From: Vibrio fortis
GTDB lineage: Bacteria > Pseudomonadota > Gammaproteobacteria > Enterobacterales > Vibrionaceae
Direction: 5' to 3'
DNA: 64,000 nt
Assembly: GCF_024347475.1 (NCBI RefSeq)
Contig: NZ_AP025488.1
Coordinates: 992,001 to 1,056,000 of the forward strand
The position numbers were made by a program, and so were the translations under genes. Below, one piece after another: positions 45,634-53,858 of this stretch; position 1 is the stretch's first letter, and the number at the start of each line of letters is the position of its first letter. Under the pieces are notes generated by a model that was given only the letters and a program-made list of their open reading frames with translations, was not told the DNA's origin and made no database searches.

Positions 45634-47013
45634 TTATCGGCTAATGAAATTGTAGTCGCCGCCGACGCGCTCTATCAGCGTAAAGTCATTTGGCCCATTT
45701 AAACTCCAGGCAAATTCGAAAAGCACTCGAGTGAGTTTGCTCTGGGTTGGGGGAGAAAGCACAGTCAGGGTTTCACGGGTACCTGCTGGAATTACATAAA
45801 CATCAGACTTAGCGAGTTCACCGAAAGGGGTTCTTATGATGGGCTGTACGATATCTTTAAGGTCAGTCAAGGAAGTCACGGTAATAGTGATGTCTTTTTC
45901 GACGGCTTCAAACGTATAGGCCCCTAAAGTGTAATACTCAGGCACTTCTCCAGTATCATTGGTTAGATCTATGCTCTTCTCGTCATCAAAAGGTAGAAGT
46001 AAAGGTTCGGTTTCATCTCTCAGAAAGACTTTTGCGTGCGGGCCATTTAACGAAGCAACGCGCACGTATGTAGGTCTGCCAGGTAAATCGGTGAACTCGC
46101 CGTCACTTACTTCGACACTGACAGCAAATTGCCCGCTCACATCGGCAACAAAGCTTGTGGTTTCAGCACTAGGGTTCGCAATAGTTGCATTGCTCCCTTG
46201 CGGTTTTGACACAAAATACCAATTAAAGGTGAGGGGGTCGCCGTCCGGGTCATAACTTTCACTGGCAGTGAAAGAAACCGTCATACCTTCAATGGCCAAC
46301 ATGGCTTGGGTATTATTAGCAGTTGGAGGGCGGTTTTGATGGTTTTCATTAAAGGTGACGGTTGTGGTCGCCTTAGTTGATAAGAAACCATCGGTGACGG
46401 TTAATTCCACCACATAGTCACCTGCCACATCAGCAGTTAAGTCGGGGTATTTGCCCTCATATTTACTGAGGCTAGGCTGACTACCATCTGGCTGGTCGAT
46501 AATTTTCCATTGACGGTACAGTTCATCGCCGTCAGCATCCGTGGATGTGTCAAACAGTTTGACTGATTGCGATAGGGGCGCGCTGTACGTTGGGGTAAGT
46601 GAGACCACCGGTGGCGAGTTGTCTTGGTCGGGTTTAGCCACTATTTTCACTTGATTTGGGCGGCTGTTGACTTGGCCATCGTTGACCACCAACGAAAGGT
46701 AGTAAGTACCAATATGATCCGCAACGAAAGTCGGTTTGATGGCCTCCAAGCTGGAAAGTTGTGCTTCGCTTCCTGCGGGTTTTTCTGAGAATGACCACGA
46801 ATAAGAGATGAGGTCGTTGTCATAATCAACACTGCGAGAGCCGTCTAAGTGGACGACTTGATTAACTTTAACTTGTTGATTGATGCCAGCGATAGCGATC
46901 GGAGTTTGATTATTCGGGTCGCTTGTCGGTGATGAATCAGAAGCGCTTCCATTACACGCCGTAATGAAAGCGAAAGAGAGAATTATTAGAAACTTGTAAG
47001 TATAGCCATGCAT
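45634..47013 (-). CDS. PKD-domain lipoprotein 1
   Basis: 459 residues with a lipoprotein signal (lipobox ITAC, Cys20). Three PKD/cadherin-like beta domains run at about 38-128, 133-220 and 226-315 (recurrent GSRSVDYDNDLISYSW, DADGDELYRQWKI and SYDPDGDPLTFNWYF core motifs), then a C-terminal region of about 140 residues unique to this pair (LGAYTFEAVEKDITITV). The neighbour 47207-48529 is a paralogue. Anchored in the outer membrane or surface-exposed by inference. Possible roles: scaffold, ligand capture or adhesion within the acquisition locus; nothing specific can be read. Confidence 0.88.
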   Translation of the reverse strand: MHGYTYKFLIILSFAFITACNGSASDSSPTSDPNNQTPIAIAGINQQVKVNQVVHLDGSRSVDYDNDLISYSWSFSEKPAGSEAQLSSLEAIKPTFVADHIGTYYLSLVVNDGQVNSRPNQVKIVAKPDQDNSPPVVSLTPTYSAPLSQSVKLFDTSTDADGDELYRQWKIIDQPDGSQPSLSKYEGKYPDLTADVAGDYVVELTVTDGFLSTKATTTVTFNENHQNRPPTANNTQAMLAIEGMTVSFTASESYDPDGDPLTFNWYFVSKPQGSNATIANPSAETTSFVADVSGQFAVSVEVSDGEFTDLPGRPTYVRVASLNGPHAKVFLRDETEPLLLPFDDEKSIDLTNDTGEVPEYYTLGAYTFEAVEKDITITVTSLTDLKDIVQPIIRTPFGELAKSDVYVIPAGTRETLTVLSPPTQSKLTRVLFEFAWSLNGPNDFTLIERVGGDYNFISR

Positions 47014-47068
47014 TGCAATACACCGTCGAGATTAGAATGTTAAGTCATCGTTTTTTGCCTTTCCTTGC

Positions 47069-47098
47069 TATACCGTTTAAGAATGAAAAAACCGTAAT
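47069..47098 (-). promoter_or_regulatory. FecI-type promoter S3 (PKD lipoprotein 1)
   Basis: Minus strand ATTACGG, 16 bases, CGGTATA (47069-47075). Just downstream of the terminator of the preceding PKD gene. Confidence 0.85.
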
Positions 47099-47110
47099 CC
47101 AAAAATAAAA

Positions 47111-47134
47111 AAAAGCGCGAATGTTCGCGCTTTT
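47111..47134 (-). terminator. Intrinsic terminator of PKD lipoprotein 2 gene
   Basis: AAAAGCGCGAA / TTCGCGCTTTT stem (47111-47134), with eight T following on the minus strand. Confidence 0.85.
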
Positions 47135-47206
47135 CGTAGTTTTAGTTTGGAAGATACGTTTTTTTAGCTTGGAAAGGTTGTGCTCTTGGTTTGGAAAATA
47201 GTGAAC

Positions 47207-48529
47207 TTAGTTCGCCTCAGCACTTAAGTCGTAAGCAACGCCCATGTAGTTTGAGAAATCACTATCAAGGATGAACGAATATACAACGTTGGTTCGTGCG
47301 CCAGTCGTCGATTTTGCCCACATTTTCACGTAAGCCACATCCCCTGCATGTAGGACTTGGTTTAGTTCTATCCCTGTCATTTTCGGTGCATAATCTTCAC
47401 CTCTGAAGTCCATTTCAGTAATTTCACTAATGGTGTAGTCCTTACCAACCGCCTCTAGAGTATAAGTTCCCACTAGAACGTATTCGGGTGCATCACCTGT
47501 GATGGTTTTATCTAGGGTGATCGGCGTCGGTGTGTAAGGTAGGGGATGTACTGTTTTTTCATCTCCAAAGGTAAAGATGATTTCGCTGCTGCCTATGGCA
47601 CTTGCGGTCAAGCGAACTATATCGGCTTCGCTGGTGAATTCACCGTCATTTACAGACAGCGAGAAGAGGTAATCACCCACTTGGTCTGGTGTAAAATCTG
47701 GTTTCGCGATTGTAGAGTCTGACAGTTCAGCCGTACTGTTTTCTGGCTTAGAAAGTAGTTTCCACGTGTACGTAATCGCATCTTCATTACCGTCGTAGCT
47801 ACCACTGCCATCTAAGGTTGCTGTTTCTCTGATCTCTAAAGATCTTACGCCACCCGCATTAGCGACAGGAGCAATGTTTTCTGCTGAATATGACACAGTA
47901 ACTTCTTGGCTAACGCTCTCATAACCATCATTCACGGTTAATTTCAGTTTGTAGTCACCGGCAGTGTTAGACAGAAGTACTGCTGTTGATGTTTCGCTGC
48001 CCGTGAGTTTCGTCGTCGCATTATCCGGTTTTGATAAAAGCGCCCATTGATAAGTCAAAACATCGCCATCGAGGTCAACGGCGTTGGACGGAATTTCGAT
48101 AGATTTAGTTAGAGCAACACTTGGTGGTGTCGCAATATCGATGATTGGCGCGACGTTTTGTGATGCGTCAGTGACTTCAATGGTTTGCTTTGTGGTACTT
48201 GAAGTGCCAGATATCGCACTTTCTAATTCAAATGTGTAATCACCAACAACATCTGGAGTGAAGTAAGGTGAAATGGCCTTGTTAGCGTTAAGTGCAACGT
48301 TACTGCCATCAGGTTTGCTTGTGAGCTTCCATTCAAACGTCATGTTTTCGTTGTAGGTATCTAAACCTTGGGTTGCATCTAAGCGCACTCGCTTGCCTAA
48401 TTTGGCATGAGATTTTTCTACAGTTGCGTTGTTTGAAGAGCCTGAACTGTTATCGCTGCTCCCACTACCGCATGCGATAAGCGCTGGCATAGCGGCGGCA
48501 AGTAAGGTCCATTTTAGTTTTGAAGTCAT
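47207..48529 (-). CDS. PKD-domain lipoprotein 2
   Basis: The frame is open to 48556 (TTG); ATG 48529 has TAGGA upstream and begins MTSKLKWTLLAAAMPALIAC, with lipobox LIAC, giving 440 residues. Three PKD-like domains (cores DTYNENMTFEWKL, VDLDGDVLTYQWALL, YDGNEDAITYTWKLL) are followed by the same C-terminal region type as PKD protein 1 (APEYVLVGTYTLEAVGKDYTI). Ser-rich linker after the lipid Cys. Transcribed from its own FecI-type promoter and terminated on its own. Confidence 0.88.
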   Translation of the reverse strand: MTSKLKWTLLAAAMPALIACGSGSSDNSSGSSNNATVEKSHAKLGKRVRLDATQGLDTYNENMTFEWKLTSKPDGSNVALNANKAISPYFTPDVVGDYTFELESAISGTSSTTKQTIEVTDASQNVAPIIDIATPPSVALTKSIEIPSNAVDLDGDVLTYQWALLSKPDNATTKLTGSETSTAVLLSNTAGDYKLKLTVNDGYESVSQEVTVSYSAENIAPVANAGGVRSLEIRETATLDGSGSYDGNEDAITYTWKLLSKPENSTAELSDSTIAKPDFTPDQVGDYLFSLSVNDGEFTSEADIVRLTASAIGSSEIIFTFGDEKTVHPLPYTPTPITLDKTITGDAPEYVLVGTYTLEAVGKDYTISEITEMDFRGEDYAPKMTGIELNQVLHAGDVAYVKMWAKSTTGARTNVVYSFILDSDFSNYMGVAYDLSAEAN

Positions 48530-48597
48530 CTGTTTTGTCCTAATCATGAGTGGCAAAGCTGTTTGAAATCAGCCATGCAAATGTCAATTTCATTGGG

Positions 48598-48627
48598 TAT
48601 ACCGAATCAAGATGAGAAACCCGTAAA
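48598..48627 (-). promoter_or_regulatory. FecI-type promoter S4 (PKD lipoprotein 2)
   Basis: Minus strand TTTACGG, 16 bases, CGGTATA (48598-48604). Confidence 0.8.
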
Positions 48628-48630
48628 GAA

Positions 48631-48650
48631 AAACGCCCCGAAAGGCGTTT
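48631..48650 (-). terminator. Intrinsic terminator of TonB-dependent receptor gene
   Basis: AAACGCC (48631-48637) and GGCGTTT (48644-48650); minus strand continues TTTCTTT. It sits just before promoter S4. Confidence 0.75.
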
Positions 48651-48717
48651 TATTATGGTTTTGATTGATACGTTTGATTCCAAACGAGTCTGAAAGGCAA
48701 TATCAGTGGTCTTTTTA

Positions 48718-51700
48718 CTAAAACTTACCACTTAGTTTGAAGGTTAATGTTCGGCCTGGAGCGGGCATACCTGATACCGAACCTGTATCTAAGTAATAAA
48801 CATCAGACAAATTGTTACCAATCAGTTCAGCACTCAGTTTCTTTGTGAAGGCATATTTGACGTAGGCATCATAAGTAATCACCTCAGTTCTTTTTATGAT
48901 CTCATCTTCATGACTCGCTGAAACGTAGTTGGTACGTACGCCTGTTTCTAAGTCGGTATCAAAGAAACGAGTACCTAGTAAAATACTGCCTGTATATTCA
49001 GGTGCTGCATGGGCAGCAAGGAAGCTTCCTTCTGAAAATCCACCACGAACACAGGTTTCTTCAGATGGGGTATTGCCTAAAATTACATCCTTTATATAAC
49101 CTTGGGCGGCTGAGTTTCTGTCACAAACTTCGTTTCGGAAGTTGTAAGCAATTGAGGCATCGCCAAAATAATCGCTGTTATCAAACTGCCCATTGATCTC
49201 AATACCGCTGGTTCGTTGGCTATCTAGGTTAGTGAAGTTATAACTGTCACGGTCTCTATCCATCACATCGTCAATGGTTTGATCAAAATAGGTCAGCTTA
49301 AAGCTCGCGTTATCGAAGTAATGAATGTAGGCCGTTTCGTACAGTTTGGCTCGTTCAGGTTGTAGTGGAGCACTCGCGATGGGGTTACTGCTGAATCCAC
49401 TAGTACTTTCAAATAAGCTTGGGAAACGTAACGTCTCAGCGTAACGGGTGTAAATTCGGCTGTTATCGCTGATTAGCCATGTGGCTGTGACAGAAGGCAT
49501 CCAACCGCTACCGCTTGTTTTGTATTGAGTGTTGTACTCTTCAGAAGTTTCAAGTGATTTGGCCTTGCAGCTGCCTTTGATGTAGTTTTCTTGTTGCATG
49601 GCAATACGACAAGCATTATTCGCCAGGTCGAGCTCGTTGTCGCTATTGGTTAACCAATTGGATGCATGGTGCTCGATGAAAGTGGTTTGATTTTGCGCCG
49701 CTTCAGTTTGGGTTTGTAGCTTTTGTTGCAATATAGCATCGAAATTGGCGAGCTCTGCTTGTCGTTCGTCTAGCTGGCTTTGGTACTCACTGGCTTGATC
49801 AGGGAACATAACGATCAAGTTTTGTAGTCTATCTATCTCAGTATTGAGGTTTTGTTGCGTGAAAGTGACTCTCACCTCATGCTCAGCATTTGCTATATTT
49901 TGCGCGATCTCTTCTGGAGCATAGGTCTCTAACGTTTGATACGTTAATTGGTAACCGTCTTTCTTGTACTCTTTCAGAGAACTAAGGTCGCCGGAGTTTA
50001 CTTGATGTTCGATATAGTAATCTGTCGCATTATAAGAGATGTAACGGACACCAGAATCTAACACGATGGATTCATATGGACGCCATTCAATCTTTACAGC
50101 GCCGTTGTATTCTTCTCTTTCACCGGCACGGACGGCACCACCATAGAAATCGACAAGGTTGGCTAGGCCCTCTTTAGGGTTCAGTTCGTGCATCACGTAA
50201 CTACCCGACAATGTCATATCAATCGAGTCTGTCAGTAGCATCTTGTTATTGAAATCGAACCCGTACCTTTGCTCATCTCGGTTAACGACGGATGTGTTTA
50301 TGATGATGTCAGGCGTATCGCTTTTGTAGTTCACGAAGTTAGGGAAGCCATAACCAGTATTGCTGCGTGAATCTGTTTTTGTCAGCCATAAGTTGGTGCT
50401 TAGGTTTAGCAAATCGTGTTCAGGGTTAGCTCTAAATTTCAAGGTGTAGGCTTGCATTTTTGCGTTTGCAAGCGGCCACTGAGCGAGTCCATCAGAATTT
50501 CGGTAGTCTGAACGACTCGCCAAAATCTCACCGTGAGTACTTTCGGTGTATCGGATACTGGCGTGCAGTTTGTAGTAATCACTGAAATTGATTGTACCTT
50601 TTAACAGTGCTGACTCCATTTCAGCCGATGTGTTGGGTACTTCGTGGCCAGGGTAGTGGACCAACGCCATGTGTTCAGGCCTTAAGAGTGGATTTCGTCC
50701 CGCGACTTGGTCACTTGCGTCACCATCAAACGGCTGCGAATAAAAGTCAGCTTTGCTGGTACCTGAATAGTAGTTGCCTCTATTTCGGTATGCGTATGCG
50801 GCTAACCAGTCAAACTTTGGTTCAATTCCAGCGAGCGCGAGGCGGTAGGCGATGTCTTCTCCATTGAAGGGATTATCTGTTTTGTTGTCTCTGGTTTGGA
50901 AGCGAAGTTCTGGATCGTCGTACAGTGGAACACCACCTAGCTCGGCATAAGCAGGGACATCTTGCCAACGTTTTCCGGTATGCAGTCGAGCTTTGTTTGG
51001 CTCGATGGAGTTACTGCTGCTTTCGGCAACTAACTCAATACCAAATTGTTCACCTTCTTCAACGATATCTTGCGGTTGCAATGTCGTCACTTTCACGGCA
51101 CCACCTGTTGAGGTATTGATCTCTGAGTTTAACTGAGCACCTTGATAGACGGTCATACTACCGATGAGGTTGGGGTCAATGTAGTTTCTGTTCGATGACC
51201 CACGGTAGCCGTTATACACTGAAATACCTTGTTCAGTACCATCGATAACAACAGGTACACGTCCAAAGCCTTGTACACCACGAACATTCGGGTCGATACT
51301 GCCACCGCCATTTCGTGCTTCGCCACTGTGTGTGTTGGCGACACCGGTAAACAAATCTGCCGCACTGGTACCTTTGAAACGTTCGATCTCTTCTTTGCCG
51401 AGATAAGCGGTCGCGATGTCTTTGTCGTACACGTCCATTTCACCATCAGTGTCTCTTTGATAGGCATCATCAAAATGGGTTCGAACATGTATAGCATCGA
51501 GTGTCATCGAGTCTGTAGTCGGTACGAGGTAGTAAACACCATCAGACTGTTTTTGTGCTTGCAGACCGGTATTGGTCAACAGCATAGAAAGCGCTTGTTC
51601 GTTGTCGTATTGGCCGACTAAACCTTGGCTGTAGAGCTCTGAAGAGAGTGAGGAATCTAGATAAAATTCGATACCCGATTCGACGGCAAAGTGGTTAAGA

Positions 51701-51840
51701 GCACTATCTAGGGTGCCTGCTGGAATATTATATTGATGGTCTTCTGCAGCGTGGGAAGCAAAAGGAAAACTCAATATAACGACACCGATTTTTAGCGTGG
51801 TAAATTTGGAGAGTAGCGAGCGCTGCTTGGTATTTGGCAC
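48718..51840 (-). CDS. TonB-dependent receptor with STN signalling domain and coiled-coil insertion
   Basis: 1040 residues, long for the family. Signal peptide to about 31, then an STN signalling domain (about 35-105; YNIPAGTLDSALNHFAVESG), a TonB-box-like LDAIHVRTH (about 114-122), plug (about 130-260; IDPNVRGVQGFGRVPVVIDG) and a 22-strand barrel ending KLSGKF. The STN domain marks a transducer receptor that signals through FecR. Residues about 610-775 hold an extra segment rich in Gln/Glu/Leu (EIDRLQNLIVMFPDQASEYQ) with a Cys pair (744, 758), probably an extracellular loop. GTG start with AAGGA 8 bases upstream. Likely receptor for the ligand carried by the secreted cargo. Confidence 0.92.
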   Translation of the reverse strand: MPNTKQRSLLSKFTTLKIGVVILSFPFASHAAEDHQYNIPAGTLDSALNHFAVESGIEFYLDSSLSSELYSQGLVGQYDNEQALSMLLTNTGLQAQKQSDGVYYLVPTTDSMTLDAIHVRTHFDDAYQRDTDGEMDVYDKDIATAYLGKEEIERFKGTSAADLFTGVANTHSGEARNGGGSIDPNVRGVQGFGRVPVVIDGTEQGISVYNGYRGSSNRNYIDPNLIGSMTVYQGAQLNSEINTSTGGAVKVTTLQPQDIVEEGEQFGIELVAESSSNSIEPNKARLHTGKRWQDVPAYAELGGVPLYDDPELRFQTRDNKTDNPFNGEDIAYRLALAGIEPKFDWLAAYAYRNRGNYYSGTSKADFYSQPFDGDASDQVAGRNPLLRPEHMALVHYPGHEVPNTSAEMESALLKGTINFSDYYKLHASIRYTESTHGEILASRSDYRNSDGLAQWPLANAKMQAYTLKFRANPEHDLLNLSTNLWLTKTDSRSNTGYGFPNFVNYKSDTPDIIINTSVVNRDEQRYGFDFNNKMLLTDSIDMTLSGSYVMHELNPKEGLANLVDFYGGAVRAGEREEYNGAVKIEWRPYESIVLDSGVRYISYNATDYYIEHQVNSGDLSSLKEYKKDGYQLTYQTLETYAPEEIAQNIANAEHEVRVTFTQQNLNTEIDRLQNLIVMFPDQASEYQSQLDERQAELANFDAILQQKLQTQTEAAQNQTTFIEHHASNWLTNSDNELDLANNACRIAMQQENYIKGSCKAKSLETSEEYNTQYKTSGSGWMPSVTATWLISDNSRIYTRYAETLRFPSLFESTSGFSSNPIASAPLQPERAKLYETAYIHYFDNASFKLTYFDQTIDDVMDRDRDSYNFTNLDSQRTSGIEINGQFDNSDYFGDASIAYNFRNEVCDRNSAAQGYIKDVILGNTPSEETCVRGGFSEGSFLAAHAAPEYTGSILLGTRFFDTDLETGVRTNYVSASHEDEIIKRTEVITYDAYVKYAFTKKLSAELIGNNLSDVYYLDTGSVSGMPAPGRTLTFKLSGKF

Positions 51841-51878
51841 CGTAATTTCCTTATCGGGATTTCTAACTGACTGTCAGA

Positions 51879-51908
51879 TACACCGAACAAGAATAAGAAA
51901 TCCGTAAT
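51879..51908 (-). promoter_or_regulatory. FecI-type promoter S5 (TonB-dependent receptor)
   Basis: Minus strand ATTACGG, 16 bases, CGGTGTA (51879-51885), in the 74-base gap between fecR and the receptor gene. Confidence 0.85.
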
Positions 51909-51914
51909 AAAATT

Positions 51915-52850
51915 TTACTTGGCTGTGATAGTGACCCAAAGAGGAGTTCGGTAGTGGATTCTTACCGGTAGTATCTGGCTGATATTGTGTAAGGTTTTAT
52001 CAATATCTTTGGTCGAGAACACACCGGTAAGTTTGAGTGCTGCGGCACTGGCATCGACGTTGATGATGCCGCGTCGATAACGCCCTAATTCGTTGATGAA
52101 GGTTTTGAGCTGTGTCGCTTCCGCCATGATTTTATGTTCCAACCAAAGCATGTCTGAATCTTGGGTTTGATTTGGCTGCGATACTGTGCGGCGATCGAAG
52201 TGGGCAGTTTGCCCTGCTAAAAGATGCGGTTTCCCCATCCCTAGCATAGGTTGGATTTCGACTTCACCTTCGTAAACAGAGACCTGAGTGGTGTCTGCGT
52301 ACTCGCGGATGCTGAATAGGGTATCGATAGGCAGTACCAAACCCTGTGAAGTCGAGACTGTTAACGGGCTACGATGATGCGTGTTAGTAATCATGACTTC
52401 GCCACGTTCAATGTGAATAGTCCGTTGATGATTGTTGAAATCAACGAACAATTTAGAATCGGTGTTGAGCGCCAATTCTGTGCCATCGAGCAGTCTCATT
52501 GAACGAATTTCGCCCGTTGCGGTAGAATACTCAGTGCCTGTTGGCGATGGTCTGTAAATCGCCATGCCTGAACCTAATGCGACGAACGAAAGCGCGCTTA
52601 TGGATAAGAATTCGCGACGGCTGAGTCTTGGAGGTTTACGCGTTAAGACCTGCTTGCTGATTGTTCCTTTAGGAATGGCACAAAACTTACTTTGTAGAAG
52701 TTCTAGTTTTTGCCATGCCAAGGCGTTATTAGGGTGGGCAAGCCTCCAACACTCGAACGCGTCATGTTCTTGTTGCGTAGCATCATCAGCCCAAAGGCGC
52801 GCCATCCAAATTGACGCTTGCTCTATGGTTTCAGGGGGTAATTGCTGCAT
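51915..52850 (-). CDS. FecR-family anti-sigma/sigma regulator
   Basis: 311 residues. N-terminal DUF4880 cytoplasmic part (WMARLWADDATQQEHDAFECWR), then one membrane segment (about 83-99), and a periplasmic FecR domain (LLDGTELALNTDSKLFVDF, IERGEVMIT) with a C-terminal STN-contacting region. The membrane segment is preceded by SRREFLS, a twin-arginine motif, as in FecR proteins inserted by Tat. It relays occupancy of the receptor to the sigma factor. Its start is one base after the fecI stop, so it is the second gene of the fecI-fecR operon. Confidence 0.93.
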   Translation of the reverse strand: MQQLPPETIEQASIWMARLWADDATQQEHDAFECWRLAHPNNALAWQKLELLQSKFCAIPKGTISKQVLTRKPPRLSRREFLSISALSFVALGSGMAIYRPSPTGTEYSTATGEIRSMRLLDGTELALNTDSKLFVDFNNHQRTIHIERGEVMITNTHHRSPLTVSTSQGLVLPIDTLFSIREYADTTQVSVYEGEVEIQPMLGMGKPHLLAGQTAHFDRRTVSQPNQTQDSDMLWLEHKIMAEATQLKTFINELGRYRRGIINVDASAAALKLTGVFSTKDIDKTLHNISQILPVRIHYRTPLWVTITAK

Positions 52851-52851
52851 T

Positions 52852-53367
52852 TTAACCCTCGTTGAGCATGGCTAACATGCAACCTTGAAGGCCTTTAGCC
52901 ACATATTTTTCAACAGACGATATTGATACTTCAAGTTCGAAAGCGATCTCTTTGTAGCTTTTGCCTTCGAGCTGTCTCATAAGCAGTGCTTGGCGAGCTT
53001 TGATTGGAAGTTTGTGGAGTAGCGTATCGATCTCAACAAGTGCTTCAACCACGATGGTGTGGTCTTCCGGAGAGCTGGCGACAAGTGATGGTTCTTGCTC
53101 AATGAGCTCTAAATAAGCACTTTCCACACGACGCTTTCGATAAAGGTCAATTACTAATCCTTTAGCGATATGAGTCAGGTACTTTCTTGAATCTTTGTAT
53201 TCAGGCAGCTTACCTCTGGTTAACAAGCGGAGATAAGTATCTTGAACTAGATCCGCCGTAGTGTCAGGGCATCCTAAGCGTCGTTTAATAAACACCGATA
53301 ACCAGCTGTGATGCTCTTGGTACATTTGGTCCACGCTGTGTGAGGTGTTGTTGCTCGCTACGGTCAT
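52852..53367 (-). CDS. FecI-family ECF sigma factor
   Basis: 171 residues. Region 2 (HSWLSVFIKRRLGCPDTTAD, then LVQDTYLRLLTR) and region 4 with an HTH (LPIKARQALLMRQLEGKSYK, then EIAFELEVSISSVEKYVAKG). It has the short FecI-like size and no extra domain. Expected to read the five TTACGG-N16-CGGTRTA promoters in this locus. Strong ribosome site AAGGAG, and a palindromic Fur box 25 bases upstream of the start. Confidence 0.94.
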   Translation of the reverse strand: MTVASNNTSHSVDQMYQEHHSWLSVFIKRRLGCPDTTADLVQDTYLRLLTRGKLPEYKDSRKYLTHIAKGLVIDLYRKRRVESAYLELIEQEPSLVASSPEDHTIVVEALVEIDTLLHKLPIKARQALLMRQLEGKSYKEIAFELEVSISSVEKYVAKGLQGCMLAMLNEG

Positions 53368-53391
53368 TCCCTAATACTCCTTACCAATCTT

Positions 53392-53410
53392 AATGATAAT
53401 TATTATCATT
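53392..53410 (-). promoter_or_regulatory. Fur box of fecIR operon
   Basis: AATGATAATTATTATCATT is a perfect 9-1-9 palindrome matching the Fur consensus (GATAATGATAATCATTATC type). It lies just upstream of fecI, next to a possible -10 TATATT on the minus strand (53420-53425). Confidence 0.88.
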
Positions 53411-53716
53411 GGGGCGGTGAATATATCAGAAATTTTCTAATGTGCTACATGTTTTTTATAAATTGAGTAAATTTGAGAGTTCATTCAAATCTTTGATTTA
53501 CTTGAATGATGTTTAAATAAAAAACCGGAGAAGATCTGTTTAAACGTAACGTTAATTGATGGGGCGGTTATAGATTATCCGATTAAGCTCTCTTTATAAC
53601 CATTTGAATCAATTAACTAAAATGATGGTTAATATAAAAAGTAAAACCGTTAAAGTGCGTTTCTTTCTCGCGGTACAAGCCGATGAGAGATCGTGTTGCC
53701 ATCGCATGATTGTGTT

Positions 53717-53806
53717 GATCTGTGGTGGAATTGGTATTTAAAATCTCTTGGCGTTCGCACTGTGCCGACCGAAATGTCGAACCATTAAGCCCGGCGTGGG
53801 GTACCT
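53717..53806 (+). pseudogene. Decayed tRNA-Leu (UAA)
   Basis: Aligned with tRNA-Leu at 35428. GTGGTGGAATTGGTA is kept, then about 12 bases of the D-arm/anticodon arm are missing before TTTAAAATC; the variable arm GGCGTTCGCACTG is kept; the T-arm has substitutions and an insertion (ACCGAAATGTCGAACC); the CCA end is lost. Not a functional tRNA. Confidence 0.88.
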
Positions 53807-53858
53807 CTACTTACTCGTAATAGGGAACAGAGTCGAACTCTTAAAACTCGCACAATTT

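Noticed and set aside
40870..53410. A transposon-borne island
   Set aside because: No integrase, transposase or att-like repeats flank the acquisition locus; the nearby tRNA duplication alone does not prove integration.
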